Assembly: GCF_002811945.1 (NCBI RefSeq)
Contig: NZ_NPDX01000001.1
Span: forward strand, 62,001-126,000
Source: Leptospira harrisiae
GTDB lineage: Bacteria > Spirochaetota > Leptospiria > Leptospirales > Leptospiraceae
Direction: 5' to 3'
DNA: 64,000 nucleotides
Below the pieces are notes generated by a model that worked only from the letters and a program-made list of their open reading frames with translations, had not been told where the DNA came from and did no database searches. This document shows positions 9,210 to 19,536 of this stretch, one piece after another. The translations under genes and the position numbers were made by a program. The first letter of the stretch is position 1; every line of letters begins with the position of its first letter.

Positions 9210-9762
9210 AGTTTTTAAAATTGGGTTATCCATATCTATTTATTTTGTTTTAACCAATTGTTTGATAAGTTATAAAGATCATCCTAAAATTCTCCCACTT
9301 CCTTCGGAAGAAAAAACCATAGATTCGAATTTTGTATATGCTCTTCCGACGTTTCCCCAAATGAATTTAGGTGGAAGGGAAGCTTTAAAAAACTATTTCC
9401 AAAACAAAACTCGTTTTAAAAACACAGTGGAAGGAGTGGATGTTCCTAAATCTGGTTATTTAGTGAATGTAAAGGTTAACTACCGTTCACCGTCTCCAGA
9501 AGCAACCGTGTTTCTTGGAATTTCCACTTTGACTGCAACACTCCTTCCTGCTTGGTCCACACAAGATGGTTATGATGTTCAGTATCTTCTTTATAAAGAT
9601 GGAAAAAAAGTAGGAACCTATGAGTATCATATCTTTAGAAATTATGCTCAGTGGTTTCTCTTCATTCCTATTTCTTGGTACAATTTTGAAACTGCAACAG
9701 AAAGAGAAGTATTCGAAAGAACCACTCATAAGTTTTTTGAGGATGCCAAGGATCATTTTTAA
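9190..9762 (+). CDS. Lipoprotein of unknown function
   Basis: 190 residues from the ATG at 9190, chosen because GAGGAAGGG lies just upstream and because a signal sequence then starts near the N-terminus. The hydrophobic stretch ends in VLTNC, a spirochaete-style lipobox, so the mature protein should be lipid-anchored. The body is beta-rich, with NVKVNYRSPSPEATVFLG and a late hydrophobic YAQWFLFIPISWYNF segment. No domain is recognised. It sits between an acidic protein (overlap) and a TauE-type permease (5-bp gap). Confidence 0.7.
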   Translation: MTIARTKVFKIGLSISIYFVLTNCLISYKDHPKILPLPSEEKTIDSNFVYALPTFPQMNLGGREALKNYFQNKTRFKNTVEGVDVPKSGYLVNVKVNYRSPSPEATVFLGISTLTATLLPAWSTQDGYDVQYLLYKDGKKVGTYEYHIFRNYAQWFLFIPISWYNFETATEREVFERTTHKFFEDAKDHF

Positions 9763-9767
9763 AAACA

Positions 9768-10703
9768 TTGGATTTCAACTTTCAAATTTATCATGACTTT
9801 GTCTGGGGATTTTGGCCTGGGATCATAGTTGTATTTGGAGTTGGGTTCTTTGTTGGTTATTTAGCATCGTTTTTAGGGCTCGGGGGTGGATTCATTTACA
9901 CTCCCTTTTTTCATAGTTTTTTTCATTTAACGGCCGTTCAAGCAGTAGCCGTTTCTCTCGCACAGATGCCGATTTCTTCCCTTTCCGGTCTTGTTGTTTA
10001 TTATAAAAATAATAAAATTAGATGGAAACAAGGGTTTCTTTTGCTTTGTACATCGATTCCAACAGCTCAATACACAGCATATAAGTTTGGAAGATTTGAA
10101 GATACCGAAATCGGTAAACAGTTGTTTTATGGGACTCCGTTTTCAGAGTTTATTTACCTGATCGTATTCACTGTTTTTTTAGGAATTCTTGCTATTTATA
10201 ATATGATCACTGCCTTAAGGCGAAGAAGAAGATACTTCCAAACTTTAGAAGTTCGGTCACAAAATTTAAATTCCAATATTGCAACCGATTCGAAAACAAA
10301 CGAAAACCAAATGGAGCCGTTTACCTATTCACCAAAATCTGCTATCATTGTTCTTCTTACTGGAATCTTTTTTGGATTGTTTTCTTCTTTATTTGGAATT
10401 GGGGGAGGTTTTTTGGCTGTTCCTCTGTTTGTGTATTATTTTCGTATGAGTCCTGTGGAAGCTGTGGCTACTTCGTTTTTAGGAATCTTTCTTACGTCCT
10501 TTGGAACGAGTGTTATGTTTTTTTTCCAAGGTAAATTACATTTGGAATTAGCACTCATTGGAAGTTTTGGTGGGATCTTTGGAGCCAGGATCGGTTCTTT
10601 AAAAGCAATCAATGCCAAACCTTACAGCATCTTGCTTGTAACAGCCACATTCCAATTCTTAGTTGTGATTTGGTATGTGATTGGCAAACTTCCTAAATTC
10701 TAA
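9768..10703 (+). CDS. TauE/SafE-family anion/sulfite exporter
   Basis: A 311-residue polytopic membrane protein with the two-repeat layout of TauE/SafE. Glycine-rich motifs occur in each half (SFLGLGGGFIYTPFF near residue 35 and SLFGIGGGFLAVPLF near 210), separated by a basic cytoplasmic loop. Members export sulfite, sulfoacetate or other organosulfur anions; the substrate here is not readable. The start is TTG at 9768 with only a weak upstream purine signal, which suggests coupling to the preceding lipoprotein gene. Confidence 0.82.
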   Translation: MDFNFQIYHDFVWGFWPGIIVVFGVGFFVGYLASFLGLGGGFIYTPFFHSFFHLTAVQAVAVSLAQMPISSLSGLVVYYKNNKIRWKQGFLLLCTSIPTAQYTAYKFGRFEDTEIGKQLFYGTPFSEFIYLIVFTVFLGILAIYNMITALRRRRRYFQTLEVRSQNLNSNIATDSKTNENQMEPFTYSPKSAIIVLLTGIFFGLFSSLFGIGGGFLAVPLFVYYFRMSPVEAVATSFLGIFLTSFGTSVMFFFQGKLHLELALIGSFGGIFGARIGSLKAINAKPYSILLVTATFQFLVVIWYVIGKLPKF

Positions 10704-10753
10704 TTGTCTAATTTCATTTTTTCTGTAATTTTCGTCTAAAAAGTAATTCACCT

Positions 10754-11554
10754 ATGAAGCCTAAATTTCCTGAAGACCAACTCATTTCAACACCGTCAGG
10801 TAAAATTCCCAAGTTGTATAGTTGTACCGAGTGTCGTAATGGGGCAGGTTTAGATTTTTCTTTTACTATGGCCTTCCAACCTATTATTGATTGGAACCAA
10901 AAAACCATTTATTCCCATGAGGCACTTGTTCGCGGTACTAACGGTGAATCTGCCTATTCCATTCTTTCTAAAGTAAATTCAACTAACAGATACCAGTTTG
11001 ACCAAGCCTGTCGAATCAAAGCAATCCAACTGGCAAGTCAGATTGGTATTCCTTCTTATTTGAATATTAACTTTTTACCAAATGCAGTTTACCAACCAGA
11101 GACTTGTATTCGTGCTACTCTCGAAGCAAGTAAAGAATACCAATTTCCTTTGAATCGATTGGTATTTGAGTTAACGGAAGGAGAAGAAGTGCAAGACCAC
11201 GATCATATTATCAATATATTCAAAACTTATAAAGAATATGGATTTTTGACTGCCATTGATGATTTTGGATCTGGATACTCTGGACTCAATTTGTTGGCAA
11301 AATTCCAACCTGACCTCATTAAGTTAGATATGGAACTCATCCGAAACATCCAGTCCAATTCAGTGGCTCAAAAATTAACAAAGGCAATTGCTAATGTATG
11401 TCAGGAAATCGGAATCGCTGTGATTGCAGAAGGTGTTGAGACAATCGGTGAATTGAAAGTTTTGGTAGATATGGGAATTTCTCTCTACCAAGGATACTTG
11501 TTTTCCAAACCAGCATTTGAATCTGCTGGTGAAGTAGTTTTTCCTACTCTTTAA
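10754..11554 (+). CDS. Stand-alone EAL-domain c-di-GMP phosphodiesterase
   Basis: 266 residues: a short N-terminal Cys-containing segment (CTEC) followed by one EAL domain. Catalytic signatures are intact: EAL (HEALVRG), NINFLP, ELTEG, IDDFGSGYSG, LIKLDMELIR, AEGVET and QGYLFSKP. It should therefore hydrolyse c-di-GMP to pGpG. No sensor or GGDEF domain is attached, so regulation must be by expression or a partner protein. The last 4 bp overlap the convergent nitroreductase gene. Confidence 0.9.
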   Translation: MKPKFPEDQLISTPSGKIPKLYSCTECRNGAGLDFSFTMAFQPIIDWNQKTIYSHEALVRGTNGESAYSILSKVNSTNRYQFDQACRIKAIQLASQIGIPSYLNINFLPNAVYQPETCIRATLEASKEYQFPLNRLVFELTEGEEVQDHDHIINIFKTYKEYGFLTAIDDFGSGYSGLNLLAKFQPDLIKLDMELIRNIQSNSVAQKLTKAIANVCQEIGIAVIAEGVETIGELKVLVDMGISLYQGYLFSKPAFESAGEVVFPTL

Positions 11555-12735
11555 ATTAGGAAACTACTTAATTCACGTCTAGGGGAATTGTATTCATACG
11601 AACTCCTACCCATCCTAGCGATCAACTGAATTTGATCTTTTGACTTTAGGCCAAGGATCGTTTTCAGTTGTTTGGTGAACTCTCTACTTTCTGGATAATC
11701 CTCCACCGATTGGTTCATGGTATGGAAGGCAAAATCTCGGACCGCCGATGCCAGACTCAACCGCATAAAATCTCTTCCTACTTCTATCCAAGTCCTTTCG
11801 TCATCAGAATTTTCTGTGATCAAAAAAACAAGAGCCTTAGAAGAATACACTTGCTTTTGAAACATTTGGATTCCTGCTTCTTTCGCCGATTCTGAATGCC
11901 ATGTTTCTTTTGATAAATCTACAAAGAAGGTTTTGGCAAACCAAAGTTTGATTCCTGAAAGTCCATTTCCTTCTAATGTGAGTCCATCTCTTTTTTGGTA
12001 GATATCCTCTTTCGAAACTCGGAACCATTTTCGGTTCAGTTCATTGGAAATGGTGCGATTGGTTTCCATTGCGAAAGCTGCATCCAAAATGGGAAGTATG
12101 GATTCTAATTGTTTTGGATCATTCACAAAGAGTAATTTATGTTTGTTAGGCCCCATTAACATTTTTAAATCTTCTATTTCTTCTTTTGAAATGTAATCTC
12201 CAGAATATACAGACCTGTTCATTCTGCGGTTAGGGACACCTGCAAATAAAAAGTCGTGCACACATTTTGTTTTTGGGAAAATTTGGAATTTTGCCACTGG
12301 CAAAGTTGAAAAAGTTTTTGGTCCTGGTTTTCCAATTGGAAAGTATGCGATTTTCGTATCGAACATTAGTTTATCGGCTGTTAAATGAGCAAGCTCCAGA
12401 AAACAACCTTGTGTATGGAAAAATTGCCGGTTGAGCGAATCGATTTCGATAAGTTGTTTATCCCCATCACCAAAAAGTAAAAATTCCGAATCGGAAACCT
12501 TTCTAATTTTCCAAGGCTGTGAATTATGGGAGTTGGGAGCCAAAAGCGCTGTGATAAGGATCTGGTCCAGTGGTTTGGTCATTCCTAATGATTCTGCAAA
12601 CCTTAGCGGATCTTCCCTATGAAGGTTCGAATCTTTATTACTGTATGCATATAAGGTTTTTTGAAGTGTGGAGAGAGAAACCAAGGCTCCAGTGGCAAAA
12701 CTATTCATTAGAAATCTTTTTCTTGTGAGCTTCAT
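11551..12735 (-). CDS. Acg-like nitroreductase-fold protein with Tat-type signal
   Basis: 394 residues. The N-terminus TRKRFLMNSFATGALVSLS resembles a twin-arginine signal with an R-K variant, so export is possible. The body has the nitroreductase-fold FMN-binding signature APNSHNSQPWKIR and later GRDFMRLSLASAVRDFAFHTMNQ, as in Acg-type proteins. Their substrates are poorly known, and some may store flavin rather than reduce nitro groups. It is divergent from the FrnE/DsbA gene across only 51 bp holding two palindromes. Confidence 0.75.
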   Translation of the reverse strand: MKLTRKRFLMNSFATGALVSLSTLQKTLYAYSNKDSNLHREDPLRFAESLGMTKPLDQILITALLAPNSHNSQPWKIRKVSDSEFLLFGDGDKQLIEIDSLNRQFFHTQGCFLELAHLTADKLMFDTKIAYFPIGKPGPKTFSTLPVAKFQIFPKTKCVHDFLFAGVPNRRMNRSVYSGDYISKEEIEDLKMLMGPNKHKLLFVNDPKQLESILPILDAAFAMETNRTISNELNRKWFRVSKEDIYQKRDGLTLEGNGLSGIKLWFAKTFFVDLSKETWHSESAKEAGIQMFQKQVYSSKALVFLITENSDDERTWIEVGRDFMRLSLASAVRDFAFHTMNQSVEDYPESREFTKQLKTILGLKSKDQIQLIARMGRSSYEYNSPRRELSSFLI

Positions 12736-12750
12736 TATTTTTCCATTTAT

Positions 12751-12781
12751 GGTCTAGACCTTAATTGGATAGCCGTCTAAT
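12751..12781. promoter_or_regulatory. Two palindromes in the nitroreductase/frnE divergent promoter gap
   Basis: GGTCTAGACC (12751-12760) is a perfect 10-bp palindrome. Next to it ATTGGA (12764-12769) and TCTAAT (12776-12781) form a near-perfect inverted repeat with a 6-nt spacer. Both lie in the 51-bp gap between divergent redox genes, as expected for a shared operator. No regulator gene is adjacent. Confidence 0.45.
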
Positions 12782-12786
12782 ATAAA

Positions 12787-13461
12787 ATGTCAACCAACTC
12801 TGAACCTTTTTCCATCGATATCGTCTCCGATGTAGCTTGTCCCTGGTGTTACGTAGGAAAAAAGAAACTGGAGTTGGCCCTACAAACGGTCGGAGATCAA
12901 ATTAACCCCCAAGTCAAATGGAGGCCATTCCAACTTTCTCCAGAGATTCCTGAAGAAGGAATTGATTACAAAGAGCACCTAACACAAAAATTTGGAAGTT
13001 TGGATAGATTGGATGGTGCATGGCAACGGTTGACTGAAATCGGAAAATCAGTGGGAATTCCCTTTCGATTTGAAGACATCCCAAAAGCTACAAATACTCT
13101 CGTACTCCATGCACTTGTAGCAGGACTTTCAACTTTAGACGAACAAGCTCAGTTAGTAGATCGTTTTTTTGCGGCAAACTTTTCTGAAGGAAAAGACCTC
13201 ACAGACAAAGAAATCATTTGGAAAGTCGCTGAACCATTGTACAAAGATCGATCTAAGTTTGATGCCATTTTCAATGACCCAGAACTCAAAGAGAATATTC
13301 GACAAGAAATTTTATATTACCATCAAAATGGAATCAGCGGAGTACCGTATTTTATTATTGGCGGAAAGTATGCAGTGAGTGGCGCGCAAGATACTTCGGT
13401 CTTTGTGGAAGTGATTGAAACTGTATTAAAAGAACGCGAATCAGAAAAACCAAGTCAATAA
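12787..13461 (+). CDS. FrnE/DsbA-family thiol oxidoreductase
   Basis: A 224-residue thioredoxin-fold protein of the cytosolic DsbA/FrnE/HCCA-isomerase group. It has no signal peptide. SDVACPWCYVGKKKLE carries the CPWC active site, and GVSGVPYF-type SGVPYFIIG supplies the cis-proline loop. FrnE-like proteins act on disulfides in oxidative-stress defence. No Shine-Dalgarno sequence is visible, and a TATAAA touches the ATG, so the leader may be very short. Confidence 0.85.
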   Translation: MSTNSEPFSIDIVSDVACPWCYVGKKKLELALQTVGDQINPQVKWRPFQLSPEIPEEGIDYKEHLTQKFGSLDRLDGAWQRLTEIGKSVGIPFRFEDIPKATNTLVLHALVAGLSTLDEQAQLVDRFFAANFSEGKDLTDKEIIWKVAEPLYKDRSKFDAIFNDPELKENIRQEILYYHQNGISGVPYFIIGGKYAVSGAQDTSVFVEVIETVLKERESEKPSQ

Positions 13462-13475
13462 ATTAACGTTTCATC

Positions 13476-13503
13476 TTGACCCAACATTCAATATTTTTAG
13501 ATT
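13476..13503 (+). promoter_or_regulatory. Candidate sigma-70 promoter for the RND permease gene
   Basis: TTGACC (13476-13481) and TAGATT (13498-13503) are separated by 16 bp and lie 22 bp before the ATG of the RND gene. Spacing and position fit a housekeeping promoter, but it is read by eye only. Confidence 0.45.
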
Positions 13504-13524
13504 GATTCTAACTGTAATTCATTT

Positions 13525-16500
13525 ATGAAAAAAATCATTCATTTCTTCGTCTATAAACCATTAGTTGCTAATTTGGTTTTTATCTTTTTGTTCCTTGCTG
13601 GGATGATCTCAGTCCTTTCGATGAAACGAGAAGCTTTCCCTCGGGTGAACTTTCGCCAAGTCCGAGTTCTCACTGTCTATCCCGGTGCAAGCCCTGTGGA
13701 TGTGGAAAAAAAAGTTACCATACCCATTGAAGAAAAGTTACGTGAAGTGGAAGGATTGGATTCCGTTCGTTCCATCTCTCGCAACTCAGAATCCGATATC
13801 AGCATTAAAATTGATTTAGAACACAATAACCCGGATGGTGTTGTGAACGATATCAGACGTGCCGTTGACCGTGTGACCAATTTACCAACGCAAGTCAAAG
13901 ATCGACCAATTGTAACGGAACAGAAGAGTTCCAACTTTCCTGTGTTAGAGATAGCAATCCATGGTGCTATGGATGAAATGGAACTTCAGGAAATGGGTAG
14001 GTTCATCGAAGATGAAATGCGAAAGGTTTCTGGTGTTTCTCGTGTGGATGCTTTTGGAAAACGGAAAGAAGAGTGGCGTATTCGTGTGGATCCCGAATTA
14101 AAGAAACGATATACACTCGGTTTTTCTGATATCATCAATGCAATATCGAAACGAAATATCAGTGTTCCTGCCGGATCATTTTTACGACCGATCACCCAAG
14201 ACATTCGTGTGACTGGTGAAATCAACGAAATCAATGATATTAAAAATATTCCCGTTCGTTCCAATGAAACTGGAAATACAATTCTTTTGTCTCAAGTTGC
14301 CAATGTAAAAGATACATATGAAAGGCCACGAGTAATAGCAGTTGTCAATGGCGAACCAGCTTACGTTTTACAAATCATTAAAAAAGATAGCGCTGACATC
14401 ATTCGAACAGTGCAAGCTGTTCAGGAAAGAATTGCTGAATTAAAAAAGCAAATCCCCGCGAACATTCAGTTTACGGAATTAAACAACGAAGGGGCTCGTG
14501 CTATCAAACGATTGGATGTAGTGATCACCAATTCACTTCAAGGTTTGTTTTTGGTAGTAGTAGTGCTTATTCTCTTCTTTAGTTTTAAAGATTCATTACT
14601 CACAAGTCTTTCATTACCACTGACACTTTTTGCTACAACCATAGCATTTCCAATTTTTGATGTTTCTTTCAACTTAGTATCGATGCTTGGAATTATCATT
14701 TCGCTTGGTATGTTAGTTGATAATAGTATTATCATCTCTGAAAATATTTATAAACATAGATCTAGAAAAATTGATTCTAGAGAAGCTGCTGTTCTTGGTG
14801 CAAGTGAATTATTTGTTCCGATCATTGGTTCTTATCTCACTACTGTAGCGGCATTTTTACCTATGGCATTTATGTCTGGAATTATGGGTAAATTCATTTG
14901 GCAAATTCCATTTATGGTGATTGTAGCCTTGACTTTATCTTTGTTTGAATCTTTTTTATTACTTCCCGTTCGGTATGCGCAGTTTACTTCACATGAAGTC
15001 AAAAAACGTTCGAAACACCGGGAACGTTTTCGGTCCGTTTTAGAAAATGGTTTTGATTCATTAAAATCTGCATTCACTCGTTTTATTACAAAAGTTGTGA
15101 ATCGCCCTTTTCTTACCTTAGGATCCATTCTCATTGTATTTTTATCTTCCTGCGGATTGGTGGGACTGATGAACTTCAATTTATTTCCAAAGGAAGGAAT
15201 TGATTATGTGATGGTTCGAGCAGAATTCCCTCCTGACTTTTCTGCACAAGAGACCACAAAACAACTGCAATACTTTCAACCAATTTTAAATAAAATTCCT
15301 AAGAACGAAGTACAAAGTATCATTTTAAAAATTGGAATCCAACAAACGGATCCTACTGATCCATTAACGCGAATTGGTGAGCAGTTAGGAATGGCTCAGA
15401 TCATTCTTGTTCCCGAAACAGAACGCAAACGAACTGCTCAAGAGATTTTTGGGGAGTTAGAACCTGATTTGAAAAAACTTCCAGGTGCGGTATCTGTCAT
15501 GGTAGATTTAGTGGTCAACGGCCCACCGATTGGGGCAGCAGTGACTGTTGCGATTGAAGGTCGTGATTATAAAACGCTAAAACAAATCTCAAATGAGATG
15601 CAGGATTTTTTGCGGAAACAAGAGGGAGTCATCAATATTAACGATGATTACAAACCAGGTAGAGAAGAAATCCAAATTCGAATGAAGGATACTGCATCTG
15701 CCATCACAGGAATTGATACACAAATCACTGCTTATTATGTTCGAACAGCTATGGAAGGTCTTGAGGCATCTAACTTACGTAAAGGTAAGGATGAAGTAAA
15801 AATTGTCATACAGAATGATGATCAGTTTAGAGATGGAATGGAAGATTTGGATTCAATTCAAATATCTAATAAATTTGGTCTCCTAACACCGATTACAGCT
15901 GTTACCACAAAAACAACGGTCCAAGGAATTGAAGCGTTGTACCATAACGATTATGAAAAAGCAATTACTGTTCTTGCGGATGTAGATGAAGCCAAAACCA
16001 GTTCTTCAATAGTGAATGGGAAAATTGTGGATGAGTTTGGGAATATTGGTAAAAAGTATCCCGGTTATAAAATCAAATTTCGCGGGGAACAAGAAGAAAC
16101 TGCCAAGTCGATGGTGTCTCTTTTGACTGCAGGTGTTCTTGCCTTTTTTGGAATTTTTGCCATCCTTGCAATCATCTTCAATAGTATTAAAAAACCTATC
16201 CTCATTTTACTCTCGATTCCATTAGGTTTTGTGGGAGTGGTATTTGGATTTTTGATTTCAGGAAAGGCATTAAGTTTCCTTGCGATGATTGGAATCATTG
16301 GTCTTGCAGGAGTGATTGTGAACGCATCCATCGTACTTGTGGATACCATCCAAGAATTCCAAGCCAAAGGAGAAGGGCTGTATGAATCTCTCATTACAGC
16401 TTCTGGTGAAAGATTTCGTCCCATTCTTGTGACAACCCTCACCACTATGGCAGGAATGATTCCGACTGCGTATGCTATCGGTGGATCAGATCCACTCCTC

Positions 16501-16611
16501 ATTCCGATGACACTTTCTTTAGCATGGGGACTTGGATTTGGAACCTTTGGATCTTTAATCTTTATCCCCGCTAGTTTTTCCGCCTATTACAAACTTAAAA
16601 AACGAAAATAA
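13525..16611 (+). CDS. RND-family efflux permease (orphan)
   Basis: 1028 residues with the RND layout: an N-terminal helix, a large periplasmic loop, helices 2-6, a second large loop, and helices 8-12. PGASPVDVEKKVTIPIEEKL is the family porter-domain start. In helix 4, GMLVDNSIIISEN keeps one of the two acidic proton-relay residues (DN instead of DD), and helix 10 reads GVIVNASIVLVD without the AcrB lysine, as in a large uncharacterised RND subclass. No membrane-fusion protein or TolC-like gene adjoins it, so partners and substrate are unknown. Confidence 0.88.
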   Translation: MKKIIHFFVYKPLVANLVFIFLFLAGMISVLSMKREAFPRVNFRQVRVLTVYPGASPVDVEKKVTIPIEEKLREVEGLDSVRSISRNSESDISIKIDLEHNNPDGVVNDIRRAVDRVTNLPTQVKDRPIVTEQKSSNFPVLEIAIHGAMDEMELQEMGRFIEDEMRKVSGVSRVDAFGKRKEEWRIRVDPELKKRYTLGFSDIINAISKRNISVPAGSFLRPITQDIRVTGEINEINDIKNIPVRSNETGNTILLSQVANVKDTYERPRVIAVVNGEPAYVLQIIKKDSADIIRTVQAVQERIAELKKQIPANIQFTELNNEGARAIKRLDVVITNSLQGLFLVVVVLILFFSFKDSLLTSLSLPLTLFATTIAFPIFDVSFNLVSMLGIIISLGMLVDNSIIISENIYKHRSRKIDSREAAVLGASELFVPIIGSYLTTVAAFLPMAFMSGIMGKFIWQIPFMVIVALTLSLFESFLLLPVRYAQFTSHEVKKRSKHRERFRSVLENGFDSLKSAFTRFITKVVNRPFLTLGSILIVFLSSCGLVGLMNFNLFPKEGIDYVMVRAEFPPDFSAQETTKQLQYFQPILNKIPKNEVQSIILKIGIQQTDPTDPLTRIGEQLGMAQIILVPETERKRTAQEIFGELEPDLKKLPGAVSVMVDLVVNGPPIGAAVTVAIEGRDYKTLKQISNEMQDFLRKQEGVININDDYKPGREEIQIRMKDTASAITGIDTQITAYYVRTAMEGLEASNLRKGKDEVKIVIQNDDQFRDGMEDLDSIQISNKFGLLTPITAVTTKTTVQGIEALYHNDYEKAITVLADVDEAKTSSSIVNGKIVDEFGNIGKKYPGYKIKFRGEQEETAKSMVSLLTAGVLAFFGIFAILAIIFNSIKKPILILLSIPLGFVGVVFGFLISGKALSFLAMIGIIGLAGVIVNASIVLVDTIQEFQAKGEGLYESLITASGERFRPILVTTLTTMAGMIPTAYAIGGSDPLLIPMTLSLAWGLGFGTFGSLIFIPASFSAYYKLKKRK

Positions 16612-16618
16612 GAATTTG

Positions 16619-17650
16619 TTAGTAATGATTCAGAACATCTTCGGCAAACCCGAGGATGTTTTGAAGTTTTAGTTTTTTCCCATCATCTAAAACTACTGTT
16701 CCATTAAACATTCCAAACACTTGATGTTGTACGGTTTTGATGATTAAAAAATTCATATAAGAATTTCTATCCACAATCGGTGTAAATTCCAAATCCAAAC
16801 GGTTGTTATTGGAAGTGAATTTCCATGGCGCCATATAGTTTTTAGTATCGATGATGAAATTCACTTCATCAAGTTTATGAATTTTTCCATCATAAAAAAT
16901 AACATTTTCAGAAGCCGGAGTTCTATCGGTAAATCCATATCCTAAGTTGAGGCCAAAAGGTTTTCCATCCAAATAAGCTGATACGGAACTCCAGTACCAT
17001 CTGTTTTTATAAGTCCAGACTCCGCGACCCCAGTCGAGGGCTCCAAAATCTTTTTTAGAATCAAATTGGTAGATTGTGTTACCAACCTGGACCTGGCCAG
17101 AAGCAGGCATACAATTGATTTTTGTATTATAATAAAATGCTTTTCGGTTTTCTTTCCAAGAGGTTGCAATATTCATTGAATCCATTTTTGGTTCGTTCAG
17201 TTCAATTTTACCTTGGATTCCTTTGCCTCCATCTGGCGCTTCAAATGATTTTGATTCAAATTCTAAAATTCGTTTTCCGCCAATGACTTCAAATCGGATT
17301 CTCAGTTTTTTGTCTTCAAATTGGACAACACCGCTGCTGTTGACTCGTGGGAATCCAGTTTTTCCAAGAGGCAAAACGGAGAGAGTATCAATTTGTTTGA
17401 ATGTTCCTCTTTTGAAATCCAAAAAACAAATCGCAAAAAGTCCCGCATAACCTAGATCAGATGCCGTGATTGTAATTCCAAAATCTTTTGTCGGAGAAAG
17501 AATGGAGTAATAATCCCATTCCTTAATTTTTAAAGCGGATGCCGCAATACTTTCGCGATTGTAAGTCCAAAAAGGAGATCTGGCCCAACCTTCTTCCGTG
17601 AGGGTTCCGTCGTTATTGAGTAGAGGAATTTGTTTTTTAATCTCAGGCAT
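16619..17650 (-). CDS. DUF2804 family protein
   Basis: 343 residues, beta-rich, without signal peptide. The DGTLTEEGWARSPFWTYNRE start and the DWGRGVWTYKNRWYWSS motif with its Asp, Trp and Arg cluster are what I know of DUF2804, a lipocalin-like family of unknown function. It converges on the RND gene with a 7-bp gap and is divergent from the GMC oxidoreductase gene 132 bp away, so the two may share a control region. Confidence 0.8.
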   Translation of the reverse strand: MPEIKKQIPLLNNDGTLTEEGWARSPFWTYNRESIAASALKIKEWDYYSILSPTKDFGITITASDLGYAGLFAICFLDFKRGTFKQIDTLSVLPLGKTGFPRVNSSGVVQFEDKKLRIRFEVIGGKRILEFESKSFEAPDGGKGIQGKIELNEPKMDSMNIATSWKENRKAFYYNTKINCMPASGQVQVGNTIYQFDSKKDFGALDWGRGVWTYKNRWYWSSVSAYLDGKPFGLNLGYGFTDRTPASENVIFYDGKIHKLDEVNFIIDTKNYMAPWKFTSNNNRLDLEFTPIVDRNSYMNFLIIKTVQHQVFGMFNGTVVLDDGKKLKLQNILGFAEDVLNHY

Positions 17651-17782
17651 GAACCGATTTAAAAGGATTTATAACTTTCGGCGAGAAGTTTTTGTTAGAT
17701 TCGATAAGAGCGAATTGACAGAAATCGAATTCCATTGCAGACTCGGTTTCGCTCACGCACCACAAACAAGGAAAAACGAACC

Positions 17783-19531
17783 ATGAGTCAATCCATTCCA
17801 AAAGAACAAAATTATGATTATGACTTTATTATTGTAGGATCTGGTTTTGGAGGTTCTGTTTCTGCTTACCGGTTATCACAAAAAGGTTATAAGGTTTTAG
17901 TGATTGAATCAGGAAAAAGATGGAAATCAACAGACTTTCCCAAAACTAATTGGAGCCTTCGTAAATACTTATGGATGCCGAAATTAGGTTTTTATGGAAT
18001 CCAAAGAATCAATTTGCTGAATGATTTTTTACTTGTGAGTGGGGCCGGTGTTGGTGGAGGTTCTTTGGTATATGCATGTACATTATATGTTCCTTCTTCA
18101 AAAGTATTAAACTCTCCCTTGTATTCCAAAATGGGTGGGGAAAAAAGTTTATTACCATATTATGATGTTGCGAAACATATGCTTGGAGTTACAGAAAATC
18201 CACAACTCTGGGAACCAGACCAAATTTTATTAGAAACTGCCAAAACATTTGGAAAGGAAGATACCTTTCGTCGAACACCTGTAGGAATTTATTTTGGTAA
18301 CAAAAAAGATCCGAAAGATCCATTTTTTGGAGGAGATGGCCCCGATCGTGATCCTTGTAACTTTTGTGGTGGTTGTATGGTGGGTTGCCGTCATAACGCA
18401 AAAAACACTTTAGACAAAAACTATTTATTCTTAGCAGAGAAGTTAGGTGCTGTGATCCTTCCAGAAACAAAAGTCACATCTCTCGTCCCTCTCAATGAAA
18501 AAGGAATTCCAGATCCAGAGGCAAGCGGTGAGTTTGGATATGAATTGGAAACAAACAGTACCACTGGTTGGTTTGGTTTTCCAAAAAGAAAATTTCGTTC
18601 CAGACAAGTTGTGCTTTCTGCCGGTGTGATGGGAACTGTTGGGCTTCTACTCAAAATGCAATTTGAAAACAAAATGATTCGATTATCAGAAAAGTTAGGT
18701 GATACAGTTCGTACGAATAGTGAAACCGTATTACCAGTAACCGTTCCCGCAAGTAAAGGTGTGGATTATTCTCGTGGGATTGCCATTACCTCTTCTGTCC
18801 ATCCTGATGAAAACACTCATATTGAACCGGTTCGTTATTCGAAAGGATCTGATTTTTTTGCTCTTCTTGCGAGTGTGATGACCGATGGAGGAGGGAAGTT
18901 TCCAAGACCTCTCAAATTTTTTTGGACGATGCTTCGTCACCCCATTTATTTTTTAAAGGCGCATAACCCGGTTGGTTTTGCAAAAAATTCTATCATCTTA
19001 CTTGTAATGCAAACAGTTGATAATAGCGTACGACTTGTACGAAAAAGACGAATCATTTGGCCTTTCCAAAGAACCATTACCTCAGCTTTGTCAACAGGTG
19101 AACCAACACCCACTTACATTCCGATAGCCAATGCCTTCACAAGAAAACTTGCCGAGATTGTCGGTGGAATCCCTCGCAGTTCTTTCAATGACACTCTACT
19201 CAGCGCTCCTTTGACAGGCCATATCATGGGAGGATGTATTGTGGCTGACTCCCCTGAACGAGGTGTGATCGATATGGAAAACAAAGTTTTTGGATACGAA
19301 AACCTTCGTGTTTGTGACGCGTCCATGCTTACGGTAAACTTAGGTGTGAATCCTAGTTTGACCATCACTGCCCTTTCCGAACGAGCCATGAGTTTTGTTC
19401 CGACGAAAGACAAATCGGCCACCAAATTTTTATCTTTTGAAACAAAGAAAGGTTTTGATAAAATCCTTGGATCTGTTCCGAAGAAACCTTCCGTTAAAAA
19501 ATCGACTCCTGTGAGGACACGCGTATCATAA
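17783..19531 (+). CDS. GMC-family FAD oxidoreductase (cholesterol-oxidase-like)
   Basis: 582 residues from ATG 17783, which has AAGGAAAA upstream; an earlier in-frame TTG lacks support. [19 protein letters not shown] is the FAD-binding Rossmann motif, [12 protein letters not shown] the second FAD loop, and HIMGGC and [13 protein letters not shown] sit at the C-terminal FAD/substrate region. [23 protein letters not shown] adds a Cys-rich loop found in the cholesterol-oxidase/long-chain alcohol oxidase branch. It probably oxidises a lipid-like alcohol. A 5-bp gap to the ankyrin gene suggests co-transcription. Confidence 0.85.
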   Translation: MSQSIPKEQNYDYDFIIVGSGFGGSVSAYRLSQKGYKVLVIESGKRWKSTDFPKTNWSLRKYLWMPKLGFYGIQRINLLNDFLLVSGAGVGGGSLVYACTLYVPSSKVLNSPLYSKMGGEKSLLPYYDVAKHMLGVTENPQLWEPDQILLETAKTFGKEDTFRRTPVGIYFGNKKDPKDPFFGGDGPDRDPCNFCGGCMVGCRHNAKNTLDKNYLFLAEKLGAVILPETKVTSLVPLNEKGIPDPEASGEFGYELETNSTTGWFGFPKRKFRSRQVVLSAGVMGTVGLLLKMQFENKMIRLSEKLGDTVRTNSETVLPVTVPASKGVDYSRGIAITSSVHPDENTHIEPVRYSKGSDFFALLASVMTDGGGKFPRPLKFFWTMLRHPIYFLKAHNPVGFAKNSIILLVMQTVDNSVRLVRKRRIIWPFQRTITSALSTGEPTPTYIPIANAFTRKLAEIVGGIPRSSFNDTLLSAPLTGHIMGGCIVADSPERGVIDMENKVFGYENLRVCDASMLTVNLGVNPSLTITALSERAMSFVPTKDKSATKFLSFETKKGFDKILGSVPKKPSVKKSTPVRTRVS

Positions 19532-19536
19532 CCTAA

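Noticed and set aside
16065..16502. Minus-strand 145-codon frame
   Set aside because: It is antisense to the conserved C-terminal helices of the RND permease, and no start signal or known motif is present.
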